From CAVQJU01 sp963729215 (GTDB lineage: Bacteria; Acidobacteriota; Vicinamibacteria; Vicinamibacterales; CAVVIG01): 64,000 bases of DNA. The stretch is taken from positions 295,362 through 359,361 of the forward strand of contig CAVSND010000006.1 of NCBI GenBank assembly GCA_963729215.1. Direction: 5' to 3'. Positions 17,280-26,477 of this stretch are shown piece by piece; the first letter of the stretch is position 1; each line of letters starts with the position of its first letter. A model generated the notes under the pieces. That model saw nothing but the letters and a program-made list of their open reading frames with translations. It ran no database searches and was not told the origin of the DNA. A program made the translations under genes and the position numbers.

Positions 17280-18066
17280 ACGGCTGACACTCTAATCGCA
17301 GGATGGGGAGACGACGCGCAGCGAGCCTACGCTCAGTTGCGTTGCTGGCCAGGTGTCCGGTTACGGCCACGCGCTTGCCCACTTGCGCCTGCGCCGCATG
17401 CGAATCCGCAAGGTCGACGAGCATGACCGGCGCCGAGTGCTTCTTGATGAAACCCGATTTCCAGCTGCGTGACTTCGGCGCGTCGAACCCCTGGGTGTCG
17501 GTCAAACGGAACTCGTCGGCGTTGACGCTGACTTCGAGGCAGCCGGTGATCGTCACAGGCGCGGGTTCCACGGTCGCAATGGACGTGGCCGCGAGCGCTG
17601 GTGTGGCCGGTGCAGGTGCCGCGGACGCCGCCGTGGCGTTTCCCGTGCCGGCGTGGGCGACAGGCGTCGCGACCGTCCGCGCCGCCGGTTTCGAAGACGA
17701 AGAAGAAGACGAGGTGCTGTGACTCTTGGCGGCTTTCGGCGCCGCCGTCTTCTTCGGCGGCTCGACAACGGCCTGCGCCGTGGCGGGCGGCGTCGCGGCA
17801 ACAGGCGCCGGGGCCACCGTCACGGTATACGACGACGCTGGCGCCTGCGCCAGATCGACGACCGGTTCCGCACGGTTCGGCGTGGGCGCGACTGCAGCGG
17901 GTCTCGACAAGCGTGGGACGGCCAATGCCGCGCCGACGATCACGACGACGCCAGCCAGCATGAGCCTCGACCGCCGTGTCAGTCGCCGGGCGGGCGCCGA
18001 TGGACGTGGCGCAGGAGTTTTCGCGGGCGGTGTCACGTTTTCGGCAGCAGGCGGTGTCTTTTCCAT
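17278..18066 (-). CDS. Membrane-anchored Ala/Pro-rich protein
   Basis: Protein of 262 aa with a cytoplasmic proline-rich N-terminus (1-30), one transmembrane segment (about 33-52), a long Ala/Pro/Thr/Ser linker with a run of serines, and a compact C-terminal domain (about 170-262) containing ITGCLEVSVNADEFRLTDT and VGKRVAVTGHLAS. The C-terminal part resembles an OB-like domain seen in exported acidobacterial proteins; no function is known. GAGGA lies 7 nt before the ATG at 18066, which sets the start. Confidence 0.65.
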   Translation of the reverse strand: MEKTPPAAENVTPPAKTPAPRPSAPARRLTRRSRLMLAGVVVIVGAALAVPRLSRPAAVAPTPNRAEPVVDLAQAPASSYTVTVAPAPVAATPPATAQAVVEPPKKTAAPKAAKSHSTSSSSSSSKPAARTVATPVAHAGTGNATAASAAPAPATPALAATSIATVEPAPVTITGCLEVSVNADEFRLTDTQGFDAPKSRSWKSGFIKKHSAPVMLVDLADSHAAQAQVGKRVAVTGHLASNATERRLAARRLPILRLECQP

Positions 18067-18259
18067 GGCGAATTCCTCAGTGCGGGCCGGGGTTCCCGCA
18101 GGTTGCACGGCTCGGGCACGACAAGCGCGACGCCACACGGAGCCGACAAACACGGCTGTTTCACGGCCCTGGTGGCGCCCGGCCGCCCTGACGGCCGCAA
18201 TTCGCATGCCGCGCTCGTTGTTTACGGGAGTTCGCGTGATCGCCGGACAGCCGGTTACA

Positions 18260-18323
18260 GAACGGTCACTCGACTTTCAACAAACGATGGACAATCCGAT
18301 CCGGCCGATGAACGTGACCGTTC
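18260..18323. other. Wide inverted repeat in divergent spacer
   Basis: GAACGGTCAC (18260-18269) and its exact complement GTGACCGTTC (18314-18323) are 44 nt apart in the spacer between the divergent genes at 18066 (minus) and 18372 (plus). They could be paired binding sites for one regulator or the arms of a hairpin. Confidence 0.35.
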
Positions 18324-18371
18324 CGGCGGGACAATCGACAATCTCGACGACTTAAGGCACGATATTTCAAA

Positions 18372-19970
18372 ATGCAGGCCACACGATTGCTGAGTGGCGC
18401 GGCCGTCGCCGCGTCGTTGCTGATCATCACCGCGGGCGCCGCCCGCATCGGGGCTCAGGCTCCGCGCACGATTCCGCGCCTGGCCGACGGGCGGCCTAAC
18501 CTCCAGGGCGTCTGGCAGGTCCGCAACCGGGCGTCGTACGACCTGCAGGACCACGTGTCCCGCTACCTGATGCCGGCCGGCCGCAGCGTGGTCGAAGGCG
18601 GCGAGATTCCGTATCAGCCCTGGGCCGCCGAGAAGAAGCGCGCGAACTTCGCCAATCGGGCAACGGCAGACCCCGTGGGCCAGTGCTACATACCCGGCGT
18701 CCCGCGCATCATGTATATGGAATGGCCGTTCCAGATCGTGCAGACGCGCGAACACCTCGGGATGATCTTCGAGTGGACGCAGAACTATCGTCTGATTTAC
18801 ACGAACGGTTCCGCGCACGACGACCGCGCCCAGCCGTGGATGGGCGATTCGCGCGGACGCTGGGAGGGCGACACGCTGGTGGTCGATGTGTCCCACCACA
18901 ACGACAAAACGTGGTTCGACATGGCCGGCAACTTCCACAGCGACGCGCTGCACCTGGTCGAGCGCTACACGATGGTGAATGCCGACACCATTCAGTACCA
19001 GGTGACGATCGAGGACCCCAAGGTCTTCACGCGCCCGTGGAAGATCAGCATGCCGCTGTTTCGCCAGCAGGGCGTGGACCGGATCCTCGAGTATCACTGC
19101 CAGGCGGAAAAGGAAGAAGCCAACGGCGACTTCGAGCCCCAGGCGCGCACCTGGTATCCCGGACCGGATGCGCCGAAACCGGCGCTCGCGTTCGGCCCGC
19201 CCGCTCAGCGCCCGCAGCCCTGGAAAGCCCCCGACTCGGTTCGCCGGACGGCCGATGGCAAGGCAGACCTGAACGGCTTCTGGGAGGCGGATGGCGGCGG
19301 AGCCAACTACGGTCTCGAGGCCCATCCTCCAAGCGCCGGAAACCTCACGCCCCCTGGCCGCGGCGTGATCAGCGATCCGGCCGATGGCAAGCTGCCATTT
19401 CAGCCGTGGGCGCGAGACGAGCGCGAGGATCGCGAAACGCCGGTACGCGGCTACGACGATCCGACAGCGCATTGCTTCCCGGCCGGCGTGCCGCGATCGG
19501 TCTACGTCCCGGTGCCGTTCCACCTGATCCAGACACCTGACACGATCATCACGCTCCACGAGCGCACGTCGTGGCGTGTGATCAACTTCAACCGGACGCG
19601 TCACCTGCCCGACACCATGCGACTGTGGCAGGGCGATTCCCTGGGCCGCTGGGACGGGGATACGCTGGTCGTCGAAACGACGAACTTCAACGGGAAAACA
19701 TGGGGCAGCGAAGTCGGCGACGTGTTCAGCCACGCCGAACATGTCACCGAACGCTTCAAGCCGGTGGACGCCGACACGATTCAATACGAGGCGACGATCA
19801 CCGATCCGCTTGTCTACACGCGGCCATTCACGATTTCGATGCCGCTGCATCGGCTGAAGAGCGACCTGCTGGAGGCCGCGTGCCACGAAGAGGACCACGA
19901 CCTGCCCGTGCTCAAGAGAGTCAGGGACCAGGAGCGCGCCAGGGCCGCCGGATCCACGCCAGGCAGATGA
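18372..19970 (+). CDS. Secreted two-domain member of repeated family
   Basis: Protein of 532 aa made of two tandem copies of the domain also found at 16321, 28097 and 63007 (copy one about residues 30-270, copy two about 290-520). Both copies carry the DGxxxLxGxW opening, IVQT/LIQT plus a TIITLHE-like strand, GDSRGRWEGDTLVVDVS or its cognate, a VERYTMVNADTIQYQVTI block and a PWKISMPL-like segment. An N-terminal signal peptide exports it. No function is assigned. It precedes the cytochrome-like gene at 20001 by 30 nt, so the two are probably cotranscribed and may serve one exported oxidative process. Confidence 0.85.
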   Translation: MQATRLLSGAAVAASLLIITAGAARIGAQAPRTIPRLADGRPNLQGVWQVRNRASYDLQDHVSRYLMPAGRSVVEGGEIPYQPWAAEKKRANFANRATADPVGQCYIPGVPRIMYMEWPFQIVQTREHLGMIFEWTQNYRLIYTNGSAHDDRAQPWMGDSRGRWEGDTLVVDVSHHNDKTWFDMAGNFHSDALHLVERYTMVNADTIQYQVTIEDPKVFTRPWKISMPLFRQQGVDRILEYHCQAEKEEANGDFEPQARTWYPGPDAPKPALAFGPPAQRPQPWKAPDSVRRTADGKADLNGFWEADGGGANYGLEAHPPSAGNLTPPGRGVISDPADGKLPFQPWARDEREDRETPVRGYDDPTAHCFPAGVPRSVYVPVPFHLIQTPDTIITLHERTSWRVINFNRTRHLPDTMRLWQGDSLGRWDGDTLVVETTNFNGKTWGSEVGDVFSHAEHVTERFKPVDADTIQYEATITDPLVYTRPFTISMPLHRLKSDLLEAACHEEDHDLPVLKRVRDQERARAAGSTPGR

Positions 19971-20000
19971 CGTAACGACCAAAGCGTCAGGGGGTAAAAG

Positions 20001-21407
20001 ATGTCCCGAGTGCTTCGACCAGCAGCCGCCGTTCTCGTCGGCGTGACAGGCATCGTAGTGATGGCGGATACCCCGGCGGTCACCTTCCACAAAGACATCG
20101 AGCCGATTCTCCAGAAGAACTGCCAGACGTGCCACCGGCCGGGCCAGGTCGGGCCAATCTCGTTCATGACGTACGAGGGCGCCAGGCCGTACGCCAGGGC
20201 CATCAAGACCGCGGTGCTCTCGAGAAAGATGCCGCCGTGGTTTGCCGATCCCCAGTACGGCCCGTACCTGAACGACCGCTCGCTCAGCCAGCGCGATATC
20301 GACACGATCTCCAACTGGGCGGACACCGGGGCGCCGGAAGGGTCGGTCAGCGACGCGCCGCCGCCCGTCCAGTGGCCTCAGGGCTGGGGCATCACCACAC
20401 CCGACATCATCGTCGAGGGCCCGACGACGGATGTTCCCGCGACGACGAAGAACAACGTCGTCGAGTGGATCACCGTCATCATGCCGAGCGGATTCACGAA
20501 AGACACGTGGGTGACGTCGGTGCAGATCAAGCCCGAGTTCCCCGAGGTCACGCATCATCTGTGCATCAGCTACGTGCCGCACAATCCCAGCTACAAATAC
20601 GGGGTCGCGTACTGGACGGACAAGGAGCGCGATGCCGACGGCTCGGCGCTGCCTGACAAAGGTCCGACGTTCCTTGGTCCGGGCACGGCGAAAAGCAGCG
20701 ACGACAACCCGACGCCGATTACGGTGCGCGAGGGTCTTCGTGTTCCGCCGCCGGCCGGCGCGGAAGACTGCTATCTCCCAGGCAACTTCGCCGCGGACTA
20801 CCGGCCGATCAACGCGGCGAAACTGATCCGCGCGGGCTCCGACATCACCTTCAACCTGCACTACACGCCGAACGGCAAGGCGGTCACCGACCACGTGAAG
20901 GTCGGATTCACGGTCAGCGACAAGCCGCCCGAACGGCGGTACCTGTCGTTCCTCACGTCGTCGCCGACCGATCCCAAGCGGTTCGCGATTCCGCCGAACA
21001 CGCCGAACTGGGAGAGCCCGCCGGCGGAAGTCACGTTCCTGCAGGACGCCGAGCTCGTCTACCTCATGCCGCACATGCATGCACGCGGCAAGGACATGAC
21101 GTACTCGCTCGAGTATCCCGACGGCCGGACGCAGGTGATTCTCAGCGTGCCGCGATACGACTTCAACTGGCAGCTGGGGTACAACGTCTCGATCAAGGTG
21201 CCGAAGGGATCGAAGCTCCACGTCGACGCCCATTTCGACAATTCTTCGAGCAACAAATCCAACCCCGATCCGGGCAAGACGGTCTACTACGGCTCGATGA
21301 CATGGGAGGAGATGATGAATCCCTTTTACAGCGTCGTGGTTCCCGTCGACGTGGACCCGCGGGACGTCGTCCGGAGCAAGTACCAGCAGGTGGGCGGAGG
21401 CGGGTAA
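20001..21407 (+). CDS. Cytochrome c / copper monooxygenase-like secreted protein
   Basis: Exported protein of 468 aa. After a signal peptide, a short c-type cytochrome domain carries CQTCH (Cys41, Cys44, His45) and a likely methionine ligand in RKMPPWF (Met77). The remainder resembles the C-terminal copper type II, ascorbate-dependent monooxygenase fold, with histidine sites such as THHLCISYVPHN and MPHMHARGKDM. Together this suggests a periplasmic redox enzyme that takes electrons through heme, but substrate and metal content are inferred. A hairpin at 21446-21491 ends the transcript. Confidence 0.82.
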   Translation: MSRVLRPAAAVLVGVTGIVVMADTPAVTFHKDIEPILQKNCQTCHRPGQVGPISFMTYEGARPYARAIKTAVLSRKMPPWFADPQYGPYLNDRSLSQRDIDTISNWADTGAPEGSVSDAPPPVQWPQGWGITTPDIIVEGPTTDVPATTKNNVVEWITVIMPSGFTKDTWVTSVQIKPEFPEVTHHLCISYVPHNPSYKYGVAYWTDKERDADGSALPDKGPTFLGPGTAKSSDDNPTPITVREGLRVPPPAGAEDCYLPGNFAADYRPINAAKLIRAGSDITFNLHYTPNGKAVTDHVKVGFTVSDKPPERRYLSFLTSSPTDPKRFAIPPNTPNWESPPAEVTFLQDAELVYLMPHMHARGKDMTYSLEYPDGRTQVILSVPRYDFNWQLGYNVSIKVPKGSKLHVDAHFDNSSSNKSNPDPGKTVYYGSMTWEEMMNPFYSVVVPVDVDPRDVVRSKYQQVGGGG

Positions 21408-21445
21408 CCGACGCGCTCTGGGCGGAACGAACGCGTCCCATGTCC

Positions 21446-21491
21446 GTGCAGGCCTTCAGACGGCTCGCGGAGCCGGTATGAAAGCCTGCAC
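21446..21491. terminator. Bidirectional hairpin terminator
   Basis: Outer stem GTGCAGGC / GCCTGCAC with further pairing of TTC and GAA, around an inner CGGCT-CGCGG-AGCCG hairpin. It sits between convergent genes ending at 21407 and 21506 and can terminate both. Confidence 0.6.
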
Positions 21492-21505
21492 GACATCAGG
21501 CCAAC

Positions 21506-24500
21506 TCAGAAGTCGAACTGACCGCCGAACTTGAAGAGGCGGGCGTCGATGATGTTCAACGGCGCCAGCCACGACGGGGCGGGAACGCCCGCGGAACCCC
21601 ACGTGCCGTTCTGGCCGAGGTAATAGTTCGCGTTCAGCGCGTTCGCGAGATCGAAGTTGATTGACACGCGATAGCGGTTCGCCATCCCCACCCTGAAGAT
21701 CTTCGAAAAGCGCAGATCCAGCTGGTTGACGTGTTGGGTATAAGTCGAGCCCGGCTGAAGCAGGTTGATCAGACGCACACCCGCGGCCGAGAACGACGGC
21801 AGGCCCGCCTGGAACGGCAGCACGACCTCGTTCGCCGCTATCTGGGGACCAGGGGCGCTCTGGAACGTGGCGCCGAACTGCACGTCGATCTTCGGCACCA
21901 GGTAGGTGCCGAGCAGTTTGAATTGCGTGAGGAAGCTCGTGTCCACGTGACACTGGCTCGGCGGCACGGCGATGATGCCGAACTGCAGTGAGACCTCTGG
22001 TAGTTTCGCGTACAGATCGCAGTTGTCGGTGCTGGTCCGGCCGGTGCTCAGGCCGCCCTGGAGCGTGAAGCCGGCACGCGGCCGCGCGTTGACGCTGATG
22101 TCCACGCCGTTCCAGTGCTCGTACCGGTTGCCGTAGCTGTCCGAGAACGTCGTGTAGTTGTCGACGAGACTGGCCTTGGCCGGGTTGACTTCGGGGATGC
22201 CGCTGATGACCGTGCCGGCCAGAGGCAGCCGCGGGTCGTTCGGCACCGTGATGCTGTAGTTCGAAAAGTCGGCAGGGCTGACCGCCAGGTTGTCGACCGC
22301 CGTGAAGTTGCCATACCAGCGGCGGAAATAGCCGACGTCCACGGACACCCGCGGCACAATCTGATGCTGCACGCTGGCGGAGAACTCCTGGCTCCAGCCG
22401 CGATTCCCCCATCCGGTATACGTGGCCGGATCGACCTTCGCGCTCGGCGTCAGTTGTCCGAACAGCGCGTTGTCCGACGCCCCGCAATCGCCGTTGGCGG
22501 CGGGGTTCAGCAGGTCGCACTGCGGTGTGTAGTAGTTCGGCGAGCCGAATGCGAGCTTCGGCGTCCAGCTGCGATGGGCGATATACGACAGATTCGAAAT
22601 CGGGTTGCCCGCGGTGGGATCGCCGCCCGCCACGTACTTGCCCCACGCCAGCTTGAACGCCGTCTTTCCGTTGCCGAAGACGTCGTATGCCAGGCCCACG
22701 CGCGGGGTGATGTCCTTCATGCTGCTGTAGTCCACCGCGGGAATCGTGACGTTGCGCGTCGGCGTCCAGACGGTCGGACCGAGTTGCTGCTGGGGAAAAT
22801 TGTTCTTGAAGTAGTCGAACCGGAGGCCCGCGTTGATCGTGGCGCGCTTGTACGTCCACTTGTCCTGCGCGTAGATCCCCATCTCCGCCGAGAGGTGCGT
22901 CGTCTGGCAGAACGGCAGCGCGTGCATCTCCAGCGAAACCGGCGTCAGCGACCTCCCCGCCGAGTCGGTGACGCCGCCCGAGAACTGGTAGAAGAGCCCG
23001 TGCGAGTTGTCGTACTGACAGGCGGTCGACGTGCCGAAGTCGTTCTGCCAGCCGAATTTCATCGCGTGCGCGCCCGTGACATACACGGCTGACGCCTGTG
23101 CCTGCATGATGTGCGGCGCATCCTGCGTGCCGAAGAAGGCGAACGGAATGCAGCAGTAGCCCTTCCCTCGATACAGGAAGCCGGTGTTCAAATCCCTCAC
23201 CGGAATCGCATCCTTGTACGAATCCGTCGGGTAGGTGTCGACGAATGCTTCGGCGTGATTGGCCCAGCGTGCGTCGAGCAGGAACTTGCTGGTCACCGGC
23301 GCCGACCAGGTGACGGTGGTGAAGCTCTCGTGCGAGAACACCCAGTCCGCATATTCTTCGGGCGCCGCATTCGCGATCGCCGAATTCCAGTGCCGGTTTT
23401 GCGGATCGACTGAGAAGGCGATCTTGTTCCTCGGCGTCGCCTGCCACGTCAGTCGGAGGCTGCCGCTCGGATTCACGGTCAGGTCGTTCAGCCCGCGCGT
23501 ATTGAGATCCTGCACGTAATTCCATTTCGAAAGGTCGCCGCCATTGGCGTTCGCGTACGCACCCGCGTAATAGAAGGAGTTCTCCTGCCAGCGCATCGAT
23601 CCGAAGAACCAGAGCTTGTTCTTGATGATCGGCCCGCCGAATGACGGGTTGATGTCGTAGGTCTTCTGCAACTCGTTCGGCGTGCTCAAACCCGCGGCCT
23701 TCAATTCCGGCGTGTAGTTGCTGGCCTGGAAGGAACCGTTCGCGCCGGTGGCAAAGAACGATCCCCGGTAGGTGTTGCCGCCCTCCTTCGGGATGAGGTT
23801 CATCGTGAACCCGGAGCCGTACGAGTCGGCCGACCCGGAGGAGTACTCGAACGCGACCTCGGAGGCGGTACCGAAGTCCGGCACGTAGTTGCTCGCCCAG
23901 CCCGACGCCAGCAGGTTCCGCGCGGTCAACCCGTTGACCATCAGCCGCTGATCGGTCGCGCGGCTGCCGTGCACGGAGAAAATCGTGATCTCCATGTTCC
24001 GTGTGCCGCCGACGTCCTGAATGTTGCTGCCGCTGAAACTTGTGAGCGTGACCCCGGGCACCAGCACCGCGAGGTTGTACTGACTGCGCCCGCTCGGAAG
24101 AGCGGCTGCTGTCTGGGTCGTGACGACGGTGCTCCGCTGGGTGTTCTGAAGGTCGACCGTGGGCGCCTCGCCCGTCACCGTCAAAGTTTCGCTGACCGAC
24201 CCGACCGTCAGGTCGGCGTTGACGGTGGCCGTCGCGGACCCGGTCAGCTCGACGTTCTCGCGTTTAGTGGTGCTGAACCCGGTGAGCGTGAAGACGACCG
24301 AGTAGGTGCCGGGACGCAGGTCGATGATCTTGTACTGCCCGCTGCCGTCGGTGACCGCCGATCGGGCTTTTTCGATGAGGACGGGGCTTGACGCTTCGAC
24401 GCTCACCCCCGGAAGAACCGCGCCGGACGCATCCTTGACCGTTCCGGCGATGGAGGCCTGAGCGTAGGCCGCTGCCGGCGTGAGGAGACACCACCCGATG

Positions 24501-24523
24501 ACCGCGAGCTGTAGTCTGCGCAT
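21506..24523 (-). CDS. TonB-dependent receptor with carboxypeptidase-regulatory domain
   Basis: Outer membrane receptor of 1005 aa, Oar/SusC-like. Signal peptide 1-22, then a carboxypeptidase-regulatory (CNA-B-like) domain at about 24-110 with ASIAGTVKDASGAVLPGVSV and QYKIIDLRPGTYSVVFTLTGF, a plug domain at about 120-225, and a large beta-barrel ending FKFGGQFDF, with the terminal aromatic expected of an outer membrane barrel. Such receptors import glycans, peptides or other ligands with TonB energy; no ligand can be named. AAGGGGGG precedes the ATG. It is monocistronic and divergent from the CRTAC1 gene. Confidence 0.93.
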   Translation of the reverse strand: MRRLQLAVIGWCLLTPAAAYAQASIAGTVKDASGAVLPGVSVEASSPVLIEKARSAVTDGSGQYKIIDLRPGTYSVVFTLTGFSTTKRENVELTGSATATVNADLTVGSVSETLTVTGEAPTVDLQNTQRSTVVTTQTAAALPSGRSQYNLAVLVPGVTLTSFSGSNIQDVGGTRNMEITIFSVHGSRATDQRLMVNGLTARNLLASGWASNYVPDFGTASEVAFEYSSGSADSYGSGFTMNLIPKEGGNTYRGSFFATGANGSFQASNYTPELKAAGLSTPNELQKTYDINPSFGGPIIKNKLWFFGSMRWQENSFYYAGAYANANGGDLSKWNYVQDLNTRGLNDLTVNPSGSLRLTWQATPRNKIAFSVDPQNRHWNSAIANAAPEEYADWVFSHESFTTVTWSAPVTSKFLLDARWANHAEAFVDTYPTDSYKDAIPVRDLNTGFLYRGKGYCCIPFAFFGTQDAPHIMQAQASAVYVTGAHAMKFGWQNDFGTSTACQYDNSHGLFYQFSGGVTDSAGRSLTPVSLEMHALPFCQTTHLSAEMGIYAQDKWTYKRATINAGLRFDYFKNNFPQQQLGPTVWTPTRNVTIPAVDYSSMKDITPRVGLAYDVFGNGKTAFKLAWGKYVAGGDPTAGNPISNLSYIAHRSWTPKLAFGSPNYYTPQCDLLNPAANGDCGASDNALFGQLTPSAKVDPATYTGWGNRGWSQEFSASVQHQIVPRVSVDVGYFRRWYGNFTAVDNLAVSPADFSNYSITVPNDPRLPLAGTVISGIPEVNPAKASLVDNYTTFSDSYGNRYEHWNGVDISVNARPRAGFTLQGGLSTGRTSTDNCDLYAKLPEVSLQFGIIAVPPSQCHVDTSFLTQFKLLGTYLVPKIDVQFGATFQSAPGPQIAANEVVLPFQAGLPSFSAAGVRLINLLQPGSTYTQHVNQLDLRFSKIFRVGMANRYRVSINFDLANALNANYYLGQNGTWGSAGVPAPSWLAPLNIIDARLFKFGGQFDF

Positions 24524-24671
24524 GCACCCCCCTTAGGACTCGGAAGCGACGACGACGCGCTGCTCTTGGGAACGGTTAGATGCTTGTAATTTCTTTAGAT
24601 GTGTCCGATCTGTGTCGTATGAGTAAACAACCGAGGCCGCGGACCTTACCATATGTAAGACAAGCCCCGCA

Positions 24672-26418
24672 ATGGCTTTGATACGGATTTTCACGGTCAC
24701 TTTCAGCGCACTCGGAGTGTTTTCGCTGGCGGCCGCGAGCTGCGGTCCGATGCAGCAGTCGGGGAGCGGCGCTCAGACCGCGCGAAGCGATTGGTTCGTC
24801 GACGCCACTGCTCAGACCGGCCTGCAGTTCACGCACATCAACGGCATGAGCGGACAGTTCTATTACCCCGAGATCATCGCACCGGGCGCTCGCCTTGCTC
24901 GACTACGACGGCGACGGCGATCTCGATGTCTTCCTGGTACAGGGAGGACCGCTCGGGCAGACGAAGGACGCAGGCACGACCGTACCCGCGCCGGGGGGCC
25001 GGCTGTATCGAAACGACCTCGAGATTCGCCCGGACGGCACGCGAGTCGTGCGGTTCACGGATGTCACCGCGGCGAGCGGGATCAGAACCACGGGCTATGG
25101 GATGGGCGTCGCGGTTGGCGACTACGACAACGACGGATGCGTCGATCTCTACCTCACGATGCTCGGACGCAATCAGCTCTTTCGGAATCAATGCGATGGC
25201 ACCTTCAAGGAAGTCGCGGCTCAGTCCGGTGTTGACGACGCCGGCTGGAGCGTCTCCGCCGCCTTCCTGGATTACGACCGCGATGGCTGGCTGGATCTAT
25301 ACGTGGGCCACTATCTGAACTGGACACCGTCGCTGAACACGCCGTGCTACGGGCCGTCCGGCAAGCGCGTGTACTGCGCACCGAAGGTCTACATCGCCCA
25401 GCAGAGCCGGCTGTATCACAACAACCGCGACGGGACCTTCTCCGATGTCACCATCGCGTCCGGAATGGCCGGGCAGTTCGGACCGGCGCTCGGCGTCACC
25501 ACGGCGGACTTCAACGGCGACGGCTGGATCGACCTGTACGTCGCCAACGACGGTCAGGACAATCAGCTGTGGATCAATTCGCGCAACGGCACGTTCAGGG
25601 AGACGGGCCTCCTCTCGGGCGCTGCCGTCAGCGAGCTTGGGCGGGCAAAGGCCGGCATGGGCACCGACGCGGGCGATGTCGACGATGACGGCGATGAAGA
25701 TGTGTTCGTCACGAATCTCTCCGGCGAAGGCCACGACCTCTACGTCAATGACGGCGCAGGCACGTTCGAAAGCCGGAGCGCGGCGGCGGGCCTCAAATTC
25801 CCCACGCTGCCCTTCACCGGATTTGGCGCGTCCTGGCTGGACGTCGACAACGATGGATGGCTGGACCTGCTGACAGTCAACGGCACCATCCAGCGAATCG
25901 ACGCCCTCGTGCGCACCGGAGATTCACACCCGCTCCGCCAGCGGAAGCAGCTATTTCGCAACCTCGGCAACGCACACTTCGAAGACGTGAGCGAGCAGGC
26001 GGGCGGCGTGTTCCGGCGCCTCGACGTGGGCCGGGGCGCGGCATTTGGCGACCTCGACAACGACGGAGACACCGATGTGGTTGTCGCTAACAACAATGGC
26101 GACGCGCAAGTCCTGCTGAACGCGATTGGCGCGCGAAATCACTGGATGGGGCTGCGGCTCGTCGGGCGGGTGTCGGACAAAGGCGCGGTTCGGGACATGC
26201 TCGGCGCACGCGTCGCGGTACTTCGGAACGGATCGCCCACGCGCTGGCGCCGTGCGCGGTCAGACGGAAGCTTCGCGTCCGCGAACGATTCGCGCGTGCT
26301 CGTCGGCCTCGGCCGCTCCAGCGAACAGCCACACGTTCGAGTGACCTGGCCGGACGGTCGCGTCGACGAGTGGCCGAGTGTGCCGATCGATCGATACACC
26401 ACTTTGACGGAAAGATGA
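24672..26418 (+). CDS. CRTAC1/ASPIC-UnbV FG-GAP repeat protein, frameshifted
   Basis: Exported beta-propeller protein, about 581 aa after repair. The first frame gives a signal peptide with a possible lipobox (SLAAASC) and the opening FVDATAQTGLQFTHING; near 24891 it shifts into a frame beginning LDYDGDGDLDVFLVQGG. The body holds repeated calcium-loop motifs DYDNDGCVDLYL, DYDRDGWLDLYVG, DFNGDGWIDLYVAND, DVDNDGWLDLLTVNG and DLDNDGDTDVVVANN, and the C-terminus has the ASPIC/UnbV signature VRVTWPDGRVDEW. One extra base (for example a T in CCTTGCTC) explains the break. It is convergent with a TPR lipoprotein gene; such pairs are common in Acidobacteria. Confidence 0.88.
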
Positions 26419-26420
26419 GC

Positions 26421-26460
26421 AACGTAAAACGTAGAACGTAGAATGCAGAACGGAGAAACG
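26421..26460. repeat. Partial AACGTAGAACG-family repeat
   Basis: Tandem degenerate units AACGTAAAACG, TAGAACG and CAGAACGG between the convergent genes ending at 26418 and 26478. Only one arm of the hairpin form seen at 1-140 and 53502-53575 is present, so this looks like a decayed or half copy. Confidence 0.55.
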
Positions 26461-26477
26461 AGCCACGAGCCACGATT

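Noticed and set aside
18255..21233. A 992-codon open frame on the minus strand over two plus-strand genes
   Set aside because: Its translation is Arg/His/Gly/Val-rich with no domain, signal peptide or start site, and the plus-strand genes below it have strong family motifs. It is an antisense artefact of GC-rich codon use.
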